Source: Aquirufa rosea (GTDB lineage: Bacteria > Bacteroidota > Bacteroidia > Cytophagales > Spirosomataceae). Taken from it: 64,000 nt of DNA. Below, piece after piece: positions 16,532-26,159 of the stretch (the first letter of the stretch is position 1; every line of letters starts with the position of its first letter). The position numbers were made by a program, and so were the translations under genes. The notes under the pieces were generated by a model. That model worked only from the letters and a program-made list of their open reading frames with translations, was not told where the DNA came from and searched no databases. The DNA lies in the NCBI RefSeq assembly GCF_004118285.1, contig NZ_SDHY01000003.1, positions 62,001 to 126,000 of the forward strand, read 5' to 3'.

Positions 16532-17152
16532 TTGTACATTCCTACCATCAATCATCTGACCGATTTATCCGAAATACTTGAATTCATTCAACGATTCAGT
16601 TTTGGGACAATTATAACCAGCGTAGAGGGAAAGCCTATTGCTACTCCATTACCTTTTCTTGCTTCCGTTCAAGATAATCAAATTGTTTTGCAGGCACATT
16701 TTGCCAAAGCCAATGAACATTGGAAGTACATAGTTGATCAGGAAAGTTTAATCATTTTTCAAGAACCACATGCCTATATTTCTCCTTCTCACTATGAAAA
16801 GGAGCAAAATGTGCCAACTTGGAATTATATTTCCGTGCATTTATATGGTAAAGCTATTTGGGCTCCTTCAGAAGAAGTATCTCAACGTATCTTGGAGGCA
16901 AGTATAGATTTTTATGAAAGTACTTACCAAAAACAATGGTATGGTCTTTCTGAGGACTATAAATCTCGTATGTTGAAGGGGATTGTCGCATTTGAATTTT
17001 TTGTTTCCGAAATTCAGGCTAAAAAGAAAATAAGTCAGAATAGAACGGAAAAGGAACAAGTTCAAATAGCTGAAGCATTATCCAAGAGTTCATCTACTCA
17101 AGATCAACTCATTGGAGAATACATGAGTAAAAACTTTAAAAAGAGTAAATAG
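16532..17152 (+). CDS. PaiB-like FMN-binding protein
   Basis: 206 residues. It matches the PaiB family ('FMN-binding negative transcriptional regulator', split-barrel fold) across its length: MYIPTINHL start, TPLPFLASV, AHFAKANEHW (the HxARxNxxW motif, with K for R) and the diagnostic HAYISPSHYE...VPTWNYISVHLYG. The TTG start is supported by the family's usual MYxP N-terminus; no ATG lies nearby in frame. In Bacillus PaiB affects sporulation and protease genes, but most homologues are uncharacterised and may be FMN-dependent enzymes. A -7-like TACATTTG lies at 16503-16510. Confidence 0.88.
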   Translation: MYIPTINHLTDLSEILEFIQRFSFGTIITSVEGKPIATPLPFLASVQDNQIVLQAHFAKANEHWKYIVDQESLIIFQEPHAYISPSHYEKEQNVPTWNYISVHLYGKAIWAPSEEVSQRILEASIDFYESTYQKQWYGLSEDYKSRMLKGIVAFEFFVSEIQAKKKISQNRTEKEQVQIAEALSKSSSTQDQLIGEYMSKNFKKSK

Positions 17153-17179
17153 AGCATCATTATTTTAAAATGATCATCC

Positions 17180-17881
17180 ATGAAAAGTCAAATGAAAATT
17201 CTTTTAGTAGAAGATGATCCCAGAATATGTCAAAATATTCATGACTATTTTTTTCAAGAAGGATTTTTAGTTGAAATAGCCAAAGATGGCTTAGTAGCCA
17301 AGAGGTTAATGGAGGAGAAAAGCTATGAGGCTATTGTCCTGGACATCAATTTGCCTTTTATCGATGGTTTAACACTTTGCAAAGAATTCAGACAGTACAA
17401 TACACATACTCCTATATTAATGCTGACAGCATTTGATGATTTAGATGATAAAATGCACGGTTTTGATGTAGGGGCCGACGATTATTTAACTAAGCCCTTT
17501 TACATGCGGGAAGTGATGGCTCGCATCAAATCATTATTGAAAAGGGCTAAAAATCAAATTCCATCTGAGCAAGAAACTTTCATAAGGGTGGAGGATTTGT
17601 TAATTGACTTAAGTACAAAATCAGTCAGAAGAGGAAAAGTAGATATCAATTTGACCCCCAGAGAATTCAATCTACTGCTTAAATTAGCAAGAGCCAAAGG
17701 AAAATTGGTCACGAAAAGGGAATTGAACAAGGATATTTGGGGAGGGTCTTTGGATGAAAATAATAATACCATTGAGGTGTATATTAATTTTCTACGCAAA
17801 AAAATTGATAAACCTTTTGCTTCAAATCTAATCAAAACCAAGGTGGGTTTTGGTTATTACTTGGGAACTCATGAGCATTAG
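17180..17881 (+). CDS. OmpR-family response regulator
   Basis: 233 residues. The receiver domain (1-120) has the acidic pair ED/D at 11-13, phospho-acceptor D55, and K105 of the TKPF motif. The C-terminal winged helix (about 135-230) is of the OmpR/PhoB type (LTPREFNLLLKLA...NTIEVYINFLRKKID...VGFGYYL). The histidine kinase gene overlaps its end by 11 bases, and a metal-efflux operon follows with a direct-repeat site before it, so this regulator most likely controls that operon in response to metal, like CusR or CzcR. Start at 17180 (ATG), with a second ATG four codons later. Confidence 0.92.
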   Translation: MKSQMKILLVEDDPRICQNIHDYFFQEGFLVEIAKDGLVAKRLMEEKSYEAIVLDINLPFIDGLTLCKEFRQYNTHTPILMLTAFDDLDDKMHGFDVGADDYLTKPFYMREVMARIKSLLKRAKNQIPSEQETFIRVEDLLIDLSTKSVRRGKVDINLTPREFNLLLKLARAKGKLVTKRELNKDIWGGSLDENNNTIEVYINFLRKKIDKPFASNLIKTKVGFGYYLGTHEH

Positions 17882-19244
17882 ACAAAGGATTTTAATTTAT
17901 TTTTCTGTCTTATCCATCACTGTGGTAGGGATAACCTTTTTACTGCTTTACACCGTATTCAAGAATTACCGTCGGGAAGATTTTCAGCAGAGAATCAAAG
18001 ATCACATATTTTCCACCATGGGTATCTTGGCTGAAGTCCGAGAGTTAGACCAAGACATTATTCAGTCGATGGGGGAATTAACCGTCAATAAATTATTCAA
18101 GGAAAAGACTTTACTTTTTGACGAACAGAAAAAATTGATTTACTCAAGTTTGGATGATACCAAAATTGAATTCTCTTCCGACTTGTTGAATGAATTGAAT
18201 GCTGAACGCCCCATCATAGAAACTGTAGAAGGGGAATTTGATGTGGTTGGGGTAACTTTCCGAATTCGAGGGAAGCAATTTTATGGTATTTCTAAGGCTT
18301 ATGATAAATTTGGTCATTCAAAACTAGACTTTTTAAGAAATATTCTTTGGGTGTTTTTTGTAATAATCTCATTGGTCATTTTGTTGACATCCTTTATTTT
18401 ATCCAAGCAGATTACCCAGCCCATCATTAAAATGGCGAGTGCCCTGAGAGTTATCAACATGGAAACTGCTCAAAATTTGTTGCCTATCCCGGAGAAAAAA
18501 GATGAAATATATTTGTTAGCCCAGCGATTCAATGAATTGATGACAAGATTACAGAGTTCATTTGCTTTTCAAAAGCATGCCGTACATCATATTTCTCATG
18601 AACTCAAAACGCCAATAGCCATTTTGGTCAGTAATTTGGAAAACCTAGAAAAGGAAAAAGATCCAGTGCTTTTGAAAAAGGGAATTCAAAATCAAAAGGA
18701 AGATACCAAGTTGTTAGGTGATATGATTAATGCCCTCTTGGAGATTGCGAAGGTAGAAACTCATGCCAATTTGAGTTTTCAACGTATTCGACTAGATGAA
18801 GTGGTTTTTGATGCATGTTCGGAGGCCAAAAAATTATATCCTCAATTTAAATTTGATATAAAAATTCATCCCAATATTGAACAGGAAGATAAATTGGAGA
18901 TTGAAGGCAATAATCGCTTGATTCAAATGGCAGTCCAAAATTTATTGTTGAACTGCATTCATTATTCCTCTAATAAAAGAGCAGAAATTATGTTTCAATA
19001 CCAATATGGCGAATTGAAAATTTTGTTTTGTAATGAGGGACAAGCCATTTCAGCCTCTGAAGTGCCCTTTTTATTTCAGCATTTTTTTAGAGGCTCTAAT
19101 AGTCAGGGGAAAAGGGGGTTTGGTCTGGGCTTGGTACTAGTAAATAAAATCATTCAACTACATGGAGGTAAGATCGATTATCATGTTGATACCCAATCTC
19201 GCAATGTTTTTACGCTACATTTTCCTGAAAAAATAACGGTCTAA
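17871..19244 (+). CDS. Sensor histidine kinase
   Basis: 457 residues from ATG at 17871, which overlaps the response-regulator stop; an upstream in-frame TTG (17850) would give an unlikely 32-base overlap. Domains: transmembrane helix 1 (about 8-31), a periplasmic sensor region of about 125 residues, helix 2 (about 155-180), HAMP, H box HHISHELKTP with phosphorylated H243, and an ATPase domain with an N box (LLLNCIHYSS) and G box (KRGFGLGLVLVNK). The periplasmic part is short and lacks an obvious His/Cys metal cluster, so the ligand is inferred only from the adjacent RND efflux genes. Confidence 0.92.
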   Translation: MSIRQRILIYFSVLSITVVGITFLLLYTVFKNYRREDFQQRIKDHIFSTMGILAEVRELDQDIIQSMGELTVNKLFKEKTLLFDEQKKLIYSSLDDTKIEFSSDLLNELNAERPIIETVEGEFDVVGVTFRIRGKQFYGISKAYDKFGHSKLDFLRNILWVFFVIISLVILLTSFILSKQITQPIIKMASALRVINMETAQNLLPIPEKKDEIYLLAQRFNELMTRLQSSFAFQKHAVHHISHELKTPIAILVSNLENLEKEKDPVLLKKGIQNQKEDTKLLGDMINALLEIAKVETHANLSFQRIRLDEVVFDACSEAKKLYPQFKFDIKIHPNIEQEDKLEIEGNNRLIQMAVQNLLLNCIHYSSNKRAEIMFQYQYGELKILFCNEGQAISASEVPFLFQHFFRGSNSQGKRGFGLGLVLVNKIIQLHGGKIDYHVDTQSRNVFTLHFPEKITV

Positions 19245-19277
19245 TAATCTGTTATTCAGACACTTGTAAAATTAAAA

Positions 19278-19299
19278 TTCTTTTTAAGTTCTTTTTAAG
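19278..19299 (+). promoter_or_regulatory. Tandem 11-bp direct repeat, probable response-regulator site
   Basis: TTCTTTTTAAG occurs twice head to tail (19278-19288 and 19289-19299), 11 bp apart, which is one DNA helical turn and the usual arrangement of OmpR-family binding sites. It overlaps the position of the -33 element relative to a weak -7-like CAGTTTTG at 19311-19318 before the TolC-family gene, as expected of an activator site. Confidence 0.6.
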
Positions 19300-19338
19300 T
19301 CTAATTATTTCAGTTTTGTGGACATAATATGATTAGCT

Positions 19339-20595
19339 ATGTCCATTTTCAGAAAATTTAGCCTTATTCTCCTGTCCATGTTTGCTTTTAGTGCATGGGC
19401 TCAATCTGATACCTTATCCATCACCATAGCTCAAGCAGATAAGATTTTCCTCCAATCGAATTATCAATTGCTGGCGACCTCCATGAATATTGATGTTCAA
19501 AAGGCCCAAGTATTACAGGCTTCCTTATATCCTAATCCTGTTTTGACGGTAGATATGAACGCTGTTGATCCAGAAAATAATAAAATTTTTCATTTGGGTA
19601 ATGCAGGCCAACAAAGTGTTCAATTGGAACAACTAATCCTCTTAGGTGGAAAGAGGAAAGCTCAAATCGAATTAGCCAAGACGAATGTCGAGATGGCAGA
19701 GCTAGCATTTCAAGATTTGATTCGTCAATTGAAATTTGAATTACACACAGGTTTGTATCTTTTGAACCAACAACAAATACTGATAGGTAAGTACAACAAG
19801 CAACTTAGTATGGTCGATAATATTTTGACCACTTACGAATATCAAGCCCAAAAAGGTAATATTCCTTTGAAAGATGTGGTTCGCTTGAAAGGGGTTTATT
19901 TGAATTTGAGTAATGAAAGAGCGGCCATTTACAGTGATTTTTTTCAGGTTCTTTCTAAAGTTCAAACTTTATTACAAACCAAAAGTGTTGTGTTGCCTAT
20001 AGTAACCGATGCTGAAATCCAAAGCTTTATACAGCCTTTTAACGTTCAACTTCTAATCGATCAAGCCTTAGAAAATCGTCCAGATTTACTGCTGGGAAAG
20101 AAAGATGCTGCATTTGCGGAGCAGTATTTTAATCTTCAAAAGAAATTGGCTAAACCAGATATCACTCTGTTCTCTTCCTATGATCAAAGGGGTGGAGCTT
20201 TCCAAAGGCAAGTGAATCTGGGGGTGGCCATTCCTCTAATGTTTTGGAATAAAAATCAGGGCAATATCAAATCTGCTGAGGCTCAAATTAAGGTGAAGAA
20301 CTATTATGTGGAAGGGCTTAAAAGTCAGGTAATAGCCGAGGTACAAAGCACCTATCTTCATTACAAGCAAACGGTGGATGAGTTTTTGAAGAATAATAAA
20401 TTATACAATGATGAATTCGAAATCACCCTGAAGGGAATGACGGAGAATTTTCAAAAAGGGAACGTCAGTGTGCTGGAATTTGTCGATTTTTTTGAATCAT
20501 ATAACAACGCACTTTCGGAAATATCCCGTATCAAAATACAATTGGCCACCTCGGCAGAACAAATAAAATTAAGTACTGGTAAAGAACTATTCTAA
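19339..20595 (+). CDS. TolC-family outer membrane efflux protein (CzcC/CusC-like)
   Basis: 418 residues with a signal peptide (MSIFRKFSLILLSMFAFSAWAQ). Two repeated helical-hairpin halves typical of outer membrane factors are visible, each beginning with a long amphipathic coiled helix (QADKIFLQSNYQLLATSMNI; DQALENRPDLLLGKKDAAFA) with L-x-P-x-L/I strand pieces. It would form the outer membrane channel of a tripartite RND metal exporter together with the next genes. It is first in the operon, two bases ahead of the adaptor gene, with a direct repeat upstream for the neighbouring response regulator. Confidence 0.9.
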   Translation: MSIFRKFSLILLSMFAFSAWAQSDTLSITIAQADKIFLQSNYQLLATSMNIDVQKAQVLQASLYPNPVLTVDMNAVDPENNKIFHLGNAGQQSVQLEQLILLGGKRKAQIELAKTNVEMAELAFQDLIRQLKFELHTGLYLLNQQQILIGKYNKQLSMVDNILTTYEYQAQKGNIPLKDVVRLKGVYLNLSNERAAIYSDFFQVLSKVQTLLQTKSVVLPIVTDAEIQSFIQPFNVQLLIDQALENRPDLLLGKKDAAFAEQYFNLQKKLAKPDITLFSSYDQRGGAFQRQVNLGVAIPLMFWNKNQGNIKSAEAQIKVKNYYVEGLKSQVIAEVQSTYLHYKQTVDEFLKNNKLYNDEFEITLKGMTENFQKGNVSVLEFVDFFESYNNALSEISRIKIQLATSAEQIKLSTGKELF

Positions 20596-20597
20596 AT

Positions 20598-21680
20598 ATG
20601 AAAAATGTAGTGTTACTGGCTTTTGCAGCCACCTTTCTGATGCTTTCATGTAATATGGAAAACAAGGAGTCTACCCAAGCTGTTGCTTTTCGTTTGAGTG
20701 ATACCATGATGGCTCATTGTGAATTTTACACCGCGGATTTACAAGAGGTGAAAAATGAGATTCGATTATTTGGTAAAATTCAGGCAGACAATAATAAGTT
20801 GGCACAGGTCTATTCCATTGTGGGAGGAAATGTCATCAAGATTAATGCCGAATTAGGAGATTATGTTAGAAAAGGACAAGTGTTGGCCGTAATTCGAAGC
20901 GGGGAAGTGGCTGGTTTCGAGCGAGATAGATTGGATGCTTTGGGGGATGTTGCTGTGGCGGAAAAAAACTTACAAGTGGCTAGAGATTTATTCAAAAGTA
21001 AATTGTCTTCTGAAAAGGATGTGGTTGCGGCGGACAGAGAATTGGAAAGGCAAAAAGCTGAATTAGCTCGAATTAATGAGGTTTTCAGCATTTATAATTT
21101 GAAAAAAGGGTCACTATATAATGTGACAGCTTCTATGAGTGGTTTTATTGTTCAAAAGGAAATCAGTCCAAATGAGCAGATACGTCCAGATAAATCGGAT
21201 GCGCTATTTTCTATTGCAGAAATTAATGAAGTTTGGGCGATGGCTAATGTTAACGAAAGTGACATTCCTAAAATACAAGTAGGCTATGAAGCAGATGTTC
21301 GCACATTGAGTTATCCGGATGATGTGTACAAAGGGAAAATTGACAAAATTTTCTCAGCCATTGATCCAGAAACCAAGGCGATGAAGGTGCGAGTTCGTAT
21401 TCCTAATGCTTCCTATAAGTTAAAGCCTGACATGAACGCCACGGTGGATGTGCGTTTCTCCGAGCATAATCAAATGATAGCTGTACCTTCTTCTTCGGTC
21501 ATTTTTGATAAAAGTAAAAATTGGGTGATGGTATTCAAAGATCGTGCCAACATAGAAACGCGTCAAGTGGAAGTTTACCGTCAAATTGGAAATATAACCT
21601 ACCTCTCAAATGGTTTAAATAAGGGGGAGAAGGTGATATCTCAAAATGGCATGTTGGTCTATGATGCCTTGAATGATTAA
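20598..21680 (+). CDS. RND efflux periplasmic adaptor lipoprotein (CzcB/CusB-like)
   Basis: 360 residues. The signal peptide ends in a lipobox (LMLSC, Cys18), so it is probably a lipoprotein. The order is barrel-sandwich (GKIQADNNKLAQVYSIVGGNVIKINAELGDYVRKGQVLAVI), alpha-hairpin (about 110-165), second lipoyl half, then a beta-barrel (VWAMANVNESDIPKIQVGYEADV) and a membrane-proximal domain (PSSSVIFDKSKNWVMVF). It joins the inner membrane pump to the outer membrane channel. No extra N-terminal metal-binding (His/Met-rich) domain is seen. Two-base gaps separate it from both neighbours. Confidence 0.92.
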   Translation: MKNVVLLAFAATFLMLSCNMENKESTQAVAFRLSDTMMAHCEFYTADLQEVKNEIRLFGKIQADNNKLAQVYSIVGGNVIKINAELGDYVRKGQVLAVIRSGEVAGFERDRLDALGDVAVAEKNLQVARDLFKSKLSSEKDVVAADRELERQKAELARINEVFSIYNLKKGSLYNVTASMSGFIVQKEISPNEQIRPDKSDALFSIAEINEVWAMANVNESDIPKIQVGYEADVRTLSYPDDVYKGKIDKIFSAIDPETKAMKVRVRIPNASYKLKPDMNATVDVRFSEHNQMIAVPSSSVIFDKSKNWVMVFKDRANIETRQVEVYRQIGNITYLSNGLNKGEKVISQNGMLVYDALND

Positions 21681-21694
21681 TCTTGGAAGAATAC

Positions 21695-22951
21695 ATGCGC
21701 TCTAATCTATTCTTTTTATGTTTTTGTTTGACTGGATGGACAGTTAAAGCTCAGTCAGATTCTACTCATCGGCAATGGAGTCTTCATTTTCAGCAAACCG
21801 CTGTTTATCAATATCATGCCGCATTTGATGCGCTGTATTCCGGTGATAATAGTTTGCAAAACAAGGAGGAGAGTGCCATGTCCTTGACATCTACCTTATT
21901 TTTTGATGCTCCACTTTGGAAAGGCGCCACTTTTACTTTCAATCCAGAGCTTTCAGGGGGAAAAGGGCTTTCTCAGGCCAAAGGCCTAGGAGGATTTACC
22001 AATGGGGAGACATTTAGAATTGGAAATCCTGAGCCAGTGGTTTATGTGGCAAGATTGCTTCTAGAACAGAATTTTGATTTGAAAAACCAAAGATCCATCA
22101 AATTGGTGATTGGGAAATTTGGCTTAGCCGATTATTTTGATTTCAATGCCTATTCACATGATCCTCGTGTGCATTTTATGAATTGGTCATTGATGAACCA
22201 AGGAAGTTGGGATTATGCAGCCAATACCAGAGGTTATACGTCTGGGTTTTATGCCGAATATAAAACGGCTCCATTGGAATTGCGCGCTTCTTTTTCTGCT
22301 GTACCTACTTCAGCCAACGGGCCAGATTTGGATTATCAATACGATAAAGCCAACGGTATTAATGTGGAATTGACCAAGCCTTTTCAAATTAATAAAGATT
22401 GGAATGGATTTTTACGGGTACTGGCTTACCGAAATCAGGCAGGCATGGGAAATTATGATTTGGCCAACGCGAGTCAAGGAGTTCCCGATATCACTAGTAC
22501 AAGAAGTCCATTTAGAACTAAATATGGCGTTGGACTCAATGTGGAATTGAGTTATTCCGATATCATAGGCCTGTTTGCTCGTTACGGTTGGAGTGATGGA
22601 AAGAATGAGACTTGGGCATTCACAGAAATTGATCAATCGATCTCTTTAGGATTTCATTTTTGGGGAAAATCCTGGCACCGAGAACAAGATTTTGCTGGTA
22701 TTGCTGTAGTGGCGAATGGATTGTCTGCTTCGCATCAAAAGTATCAGCAGTTGGGCGGAAATGGCTTTATGATTGGAGATGGTAATTTGAATTATGGACA
22801 GGAGTGTATAGTGGAGGCATTTTACAGTTTTCAAGTTCCTCACAGTCCTTTCGCTCTTTCTCCAAATTTTCAATGGGTGGTTAATCCCGGTTACAATATA
22901 GATCGTGGTCCAGTTTCCGTTTGGGGGCTACGTGTACATACAGAATTTTAA
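21695..22951 (+). CDS. OprB-like carbohydrate porin family outer membrane protein
   Basis: 418 residues from ATG at 21695; a TTG four codons earlier is less likely. The signal peptide is MRSNLFFLCFCLTGWTVKAQ. The rest alternates short beta strands with aromatic ends and finishes with Phe (RVHTEF), as in outer membrane beta-barrels. Passages such as GKFGLADYFDFNAYSHDPRVHFMNWSLMNQGSWDYAANTRGYT resemble the OprB carbohydrate-selective porin family. It lies between the adaptor and pump genes of a metal-efflux operon, 10 bases before the pump gene. Its role there is not known; family membership is by pattern only. Confidence 0.75.
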   Translation: MRSNLFFLCFCLTGWTVKAQSDSTHRQWSLHFQQTAVYQYHAAFDALYSGDNSLQNKEESAMSLTSTLFFDAPLWKGATFTFNPELSGGKGLSQAKGLGGFTNGETFRIGNPEPVVYVARLLLEQNFDLKNQRSIKLVIGKFGLADYFDFNAYSHDPRVHFMNWSLMNQGSWDYAANTRGYTSGFYAEYKTAPLELRASFSAVPTSANGPDLDYQYDKANGINVELTKPFQINKDWNGFLRVLAYRNQAGMGNYDLANASQGVPDITSTRSPFRTKYGVGLNVELSYSDIIGLFARYGWSDGKNETWAFTEIDQSISLGFHFWGKSWHREQDFAGIAVVANGLSASHQKYQQLGGNGFMIGDGNLNYGQECIVEAFYSFQVPHSPFALSPNFQWVVNPGYNIDRGPVSVWGLRVHTEF

Positions 22952-22961
22952 TTTTTAACTT

Positions 22962-25900
22962 ATGAATAAGTTCATTAAAAATATCCTAGCATTCTCCTTA
23001 AAGAATCGGTTTTTTACTTTTTTCTGGGTTAGCCTTTTAACTATAGGAGGAGTAGTTTCCTATATCAATATCCCCATCGAGGCATTTCCTGACGTGACTA
23101 ACACCCAGATTATAATTGTGACTGAATGGAATGGTCGTAGCGCTGAGGAAGTAGAGCGATTTGTGACCACACCTATTGAAATTTCCATGAATAGTGTGCA
23201 AAGAAAGACCAATGTTCGAAGTATTACTATGTTTGGACTTTCTGTCATTAAGGTCATTTTTGAAGATGATGTCGACGATTTTTTTGCACGCCAACAAGTA
23301 AATAACCTTTTGCGAACAGTAAAGCTCCCTGAAGATGTGGAGCCCGATGTGCAGCCACCTTATGGTCCTACCGGGGAGATATTTCGATACACTCTACAAA
23401 GTAAAGACCGAGATTCCAGGGAATTGTTAACTATCCAAAATTGGACGATTGACCGCCAATTGCGGGCAGTGCCAGGAGTAGCAGACATCGTGGCTTTTGG
23501 AGGAAGAGAAAAGACTTATGAAATAGCCATTGATCCAGTGAAATTGCAGAAATATGATTTGACGCCACTAGAATTGTTTAATGCTGTTTCTAAGTCAAAT
23601 TTAAATGTGGGAGGGGATGTGATTGAGAAAAATGGACAGGCCTTTGTGGTACGGGGAATAGGTTTGCTTAAAACTATTGCTGATATCGAGAACACCATTG
23701 TAGATAATTATAATGGCAATCCATTATTGGTAAAAAATGTGGCATCCGTGATTGAAAGCAATATGCCTAGGGTAGGTCAGGTAGGTCTAAATAATAATGA
23801 TGACGTGGTGGAAGGAATTGTGGTGATGAGAAAAGGAGAGAACCCTTCGGAGGTATTAGCCCGATTAAAAACTAAAATAGACGAATTAAATACGCGAGTG
23901 CTTCCTTCTGACGTGAAGATGGTGACATTTTATGATCGGGATAATTTGATGGCTTATTGTACCAAAACGGTAATGCACAACCTATTGGAGGGAATCATCT
24001 TGGTTACGGTGATTGTGTTTGTGTTTATGGCTGATTGGCGGACCACCCTGATTGTGTCCATTATCATACCTTTAGCACTTTTATTTGCCTTTTTCTGCTT
24101 GAAGCTGAAGGGAATGAGTGCCAACTTATTGTCATTGGGTGCAGTCGATTTTGGTATCATCATCGATGGTGCTGTGGTGATGGTGGAGGGTTTGTTCGTG
24201 GCCCTAGACCATCGTGCGCAGAAAATAGGAATGCCTGCTTTTAATCGATTGGCTAAAATGAGCTTGATTAAAAAGACAGGAACCGAATTAGGGAAGGCTA
24301 TTTTCTTTTCCAAGCTTATCATTATTTCGGCTTTGTTGCCCATATTTTCCTTTCAAAAAGTAGAGGGGAAAATGTTTTCTCCTTTAGCCTATACCTTGGG
24401 TTTTGCTTTGTTGGGGGCTTTGATTTTTACCCTGACCTTGGTACCTGTATTGAGCTCCGTTTTGTTGAATAAAAATGTCAAAGAGAAGCATAATTTTTTT
24501 ATTGATTTCATCAATCGGATAGTTGGAAAGGCATTTCAATGGACCTTTCAGCATCAAAAAATAACTTATTTAGTCGCAGGTGTATTATTTGCAGCATCCA
24601 TTTTTTCCACAAAATGGCTTGGCTCTGAGTTTTTACCACCACTCAATGAAGGGGCTCTATGGGTAGAGGCAAAATTGCCTATGAGTTCTTCTTTGCCTGA
24701 AACCGTTAAAATGGTGACCACCTTGAGAAATGAGCTAAGAAAATTCCCTGAGGTCAATGGCGTATTATCTCAGGTGGGTAGAAGTAATGATGGCACAGAC
24801 CCTAGTGGCTTTTATTATGTCCAAATGCAAGTAAATTTAAAACCCAAAGAAGAGTGGGAAAGGAAGTTGACCGTGGATGGATTGGTGAATGAAATGGACA
24901 AACGTCTGAAAAATTATCAGGGAATTAATTACAATTATTCTCAACCCATTATTGATAATGTGGCGGAAGCAGTGGCGGGAATGAATGCTTCTAATGCGGT
25001 TAAAATTTATGGTGATGACTTAGGTAAATTAGATCAATTGGCCAATCAAGTTTTGGATCAGATCAAGGATGTTCCTGGAGTAAAAGATGTAGGTATTTTA
25101 AGAAATATTGGTCAGCCAGAGATCAGTATTTTGTTGGACGAAGAAAAAATGGCCATTTATGGAGTAACCAAGGCGGATGCACAGGCGGTAATTGAAATGG
25201 CTATTGGAGGTAAAACGGCTTCCTCTAAGTATGAGGGAGAAAAGAAGTTTGATATTCGTATTCGCTTTTCTAAGGAGTATCGTAAAAATGAAAATGACAT
25301 CATGTACTTGATGATTCCTACCATTAAAGGAACAAAGATTCCTTTAAAAGAAATTGCGGTATTAGAAAATGCCACAGGGCCAGCATTTATTTATCGTGAT
25401 AATACCAAACGATTTATTGGGGTTAAATTCTCCGTACGTGATCGTGATTTGGGTAGCACTATCGCGGAGGCTCAGAAAAATGTTTCTAAAAACATTAAAT
25501 TACCTGTCGGTTATTCCATTGGTTGGGCAGGAGAATTTGAGAATCAAGTGCGTGCAACTTCCCGCTTAGGTCAGGTTGTCCCTATCAGTTTGATATTAAT
25601 TTTCGTACTATTGTTCATCATGTTTGGGAATGCCAAAGATGCGGGTTATGTGTTGATCAACGTGCCGTTTGCAGTGATTGGAGGAATTTTTGCCCTACAT
25701 TTAACTGGGATCAATTTCGGTATTTCGGCAGGAGTGGGCTTTATTGCCCTCTTTGGTATTTGTATTCAAAATGGGGTAATCTTAATTTCAGAAATCAATC
25801 AACAAGCCAAGGAATTGCCTGATTTGGCTTTGGCTATTAAACAATCGGTACAGGCTCGTACGCGTCCCGTGGTTATGACTGCCTTGATGGCGGCCATTGG

Positions 25901-26078
25901 ATTATTGCCGGCGGCATTGAGTACAGGTATTGGCTCGGAAAGTCAAAAACCATTGGCAGTAGTCATTATTGGAGGATTAGTGACAGCAACTCTATTTATA
26001 TTACTGGTCTTCCCATTGATTTATCATTCGGCTTTGAAAAAGCGTCATGTGGTTCGCTCTGCTAAGTCTAATCGATAG
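22962..26078 (+). CDS. CzcA-type heavy-metal efflux RND pump
   Basis: 1038 residues, the standard length for HME-RND pumps. Twelve transmembrane helices in two halves surround two large periplasmic loops. The transmembrane-4 motif DFGIIIDGAVVMVEG has D396, D402 and E409; this DFG...DG...E form is that of divalent-cation pumps (CzcA, CnrA, NccA), whereas Cu/Ag pumps of the CusA type have a different motif. Zn, Co, Ni or Cd export is therefore more likely than Cu/Ag. It is last in the TolC-adaptor-porin-pump operon and probably controlled by the two-component system upstream. Confidence 0.95.
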   Translation: MNKFIKNILAFSLKNRFFTFFWVSLLTIGGVVSYINIPIEAFPDVTNTQIIIVTEWNGRSAEEVERFVTTPIEISMNSVQRKTNVRSITMFGLSVIKVIFEDDVDDFFARQQVNNLLRTVKLPEDVEPDVQPPYGPTGEIFRYTLQSKDRDSRELLTIQNWTIDRQLRAVPGVADIVAFGGREKTYEIAIDPVKLQKYDLTPLELFNAVSKSNLNVGGDVIEKNGQAFVVRGIGLLKTIADIENTIVDNYNGNPLLVKNVASVIESNMPRVGQVGLNNNDDVVEGIVVMRKGENPSEVLARLKTKIDELNTRVLPSDVKMVTFYDRDNLMAYCTKTVMHNLLEGIILVTVIVFVFMADWRTTLIVSIIIPLALLFAFFCLKLKGMSANLLSLGAVDFGIIIDGAVVMVEGLFVALDHRAQKIGMPAFNRLAKMSLIKKTGTELGKAIFFSKLIIISALLPIFSFQKVEGKMFSPLAYTLGFALLGALIFTLTLVPVLSSVLLNKNVKEKHNFFIDFINRIVGKAFQWTFQHQKITYLVAGVLFAASIFSTKWLGSEFLPPLNEGALWVEAKLPMSSSLPETVKMVTTLRNELRKFPEVNGVLSQVGRSNDGTDPSGFYYVQMQVNLKPKEEWERKLTVDGLVNEMDKRLKNYQGINYNYSQPIIDNVAEAVAGMNASNAVKIYGDDLGKLDQLANQVLDQIKDVPGVKDVGILRNIGQPEISILLDEEKMAIYGVTKADAQAVIEMAIGGKTASSKYEGEKKFDIRIRFSKEYRKNENDIMYLMIPTIKGTKIPLKEIAVLENATGPAFIYRDNTKRFIGVKFSVRDRDLGSTIAEAQKNVSKNIKLPVGYSIGWAGEFENQVRATSRLGQVVPISLILIFVLLFIMFGNAKDAGYVLINVPFAVIGGIFALHLTGINFGISAGVGFIALFGICIQNGVILISEINQQAKELPDLALAIKQSVQARTRPVVMTALMAAIGLLPAALSTGIGSESQKPLAVVIIGGLVTATLFILLVFPLIYHSALKKRHVVRSAKSNR

Positions 26079-26159
26079 TCAAAGTTCAGGTAGATAAATA
26101 GTGTTTTTTATTTGGCGAAATTCGTTTACATTTATGCCAATTAATTAACCTATTTGAAT

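Noticed and set aside
19278-19299. Two direct repeats as the start of a CRISPR or repeat array
   Set aside because: Only two units without spacers, placed in a promoter; a regulator site explains them better.
23954-24343. 129-codon minus-strand frame within the pump gene
   Set aside because: It lies fully antisense to a well-supported RND pump, has no recognisable domain, and reflects codon bias of the host gene.
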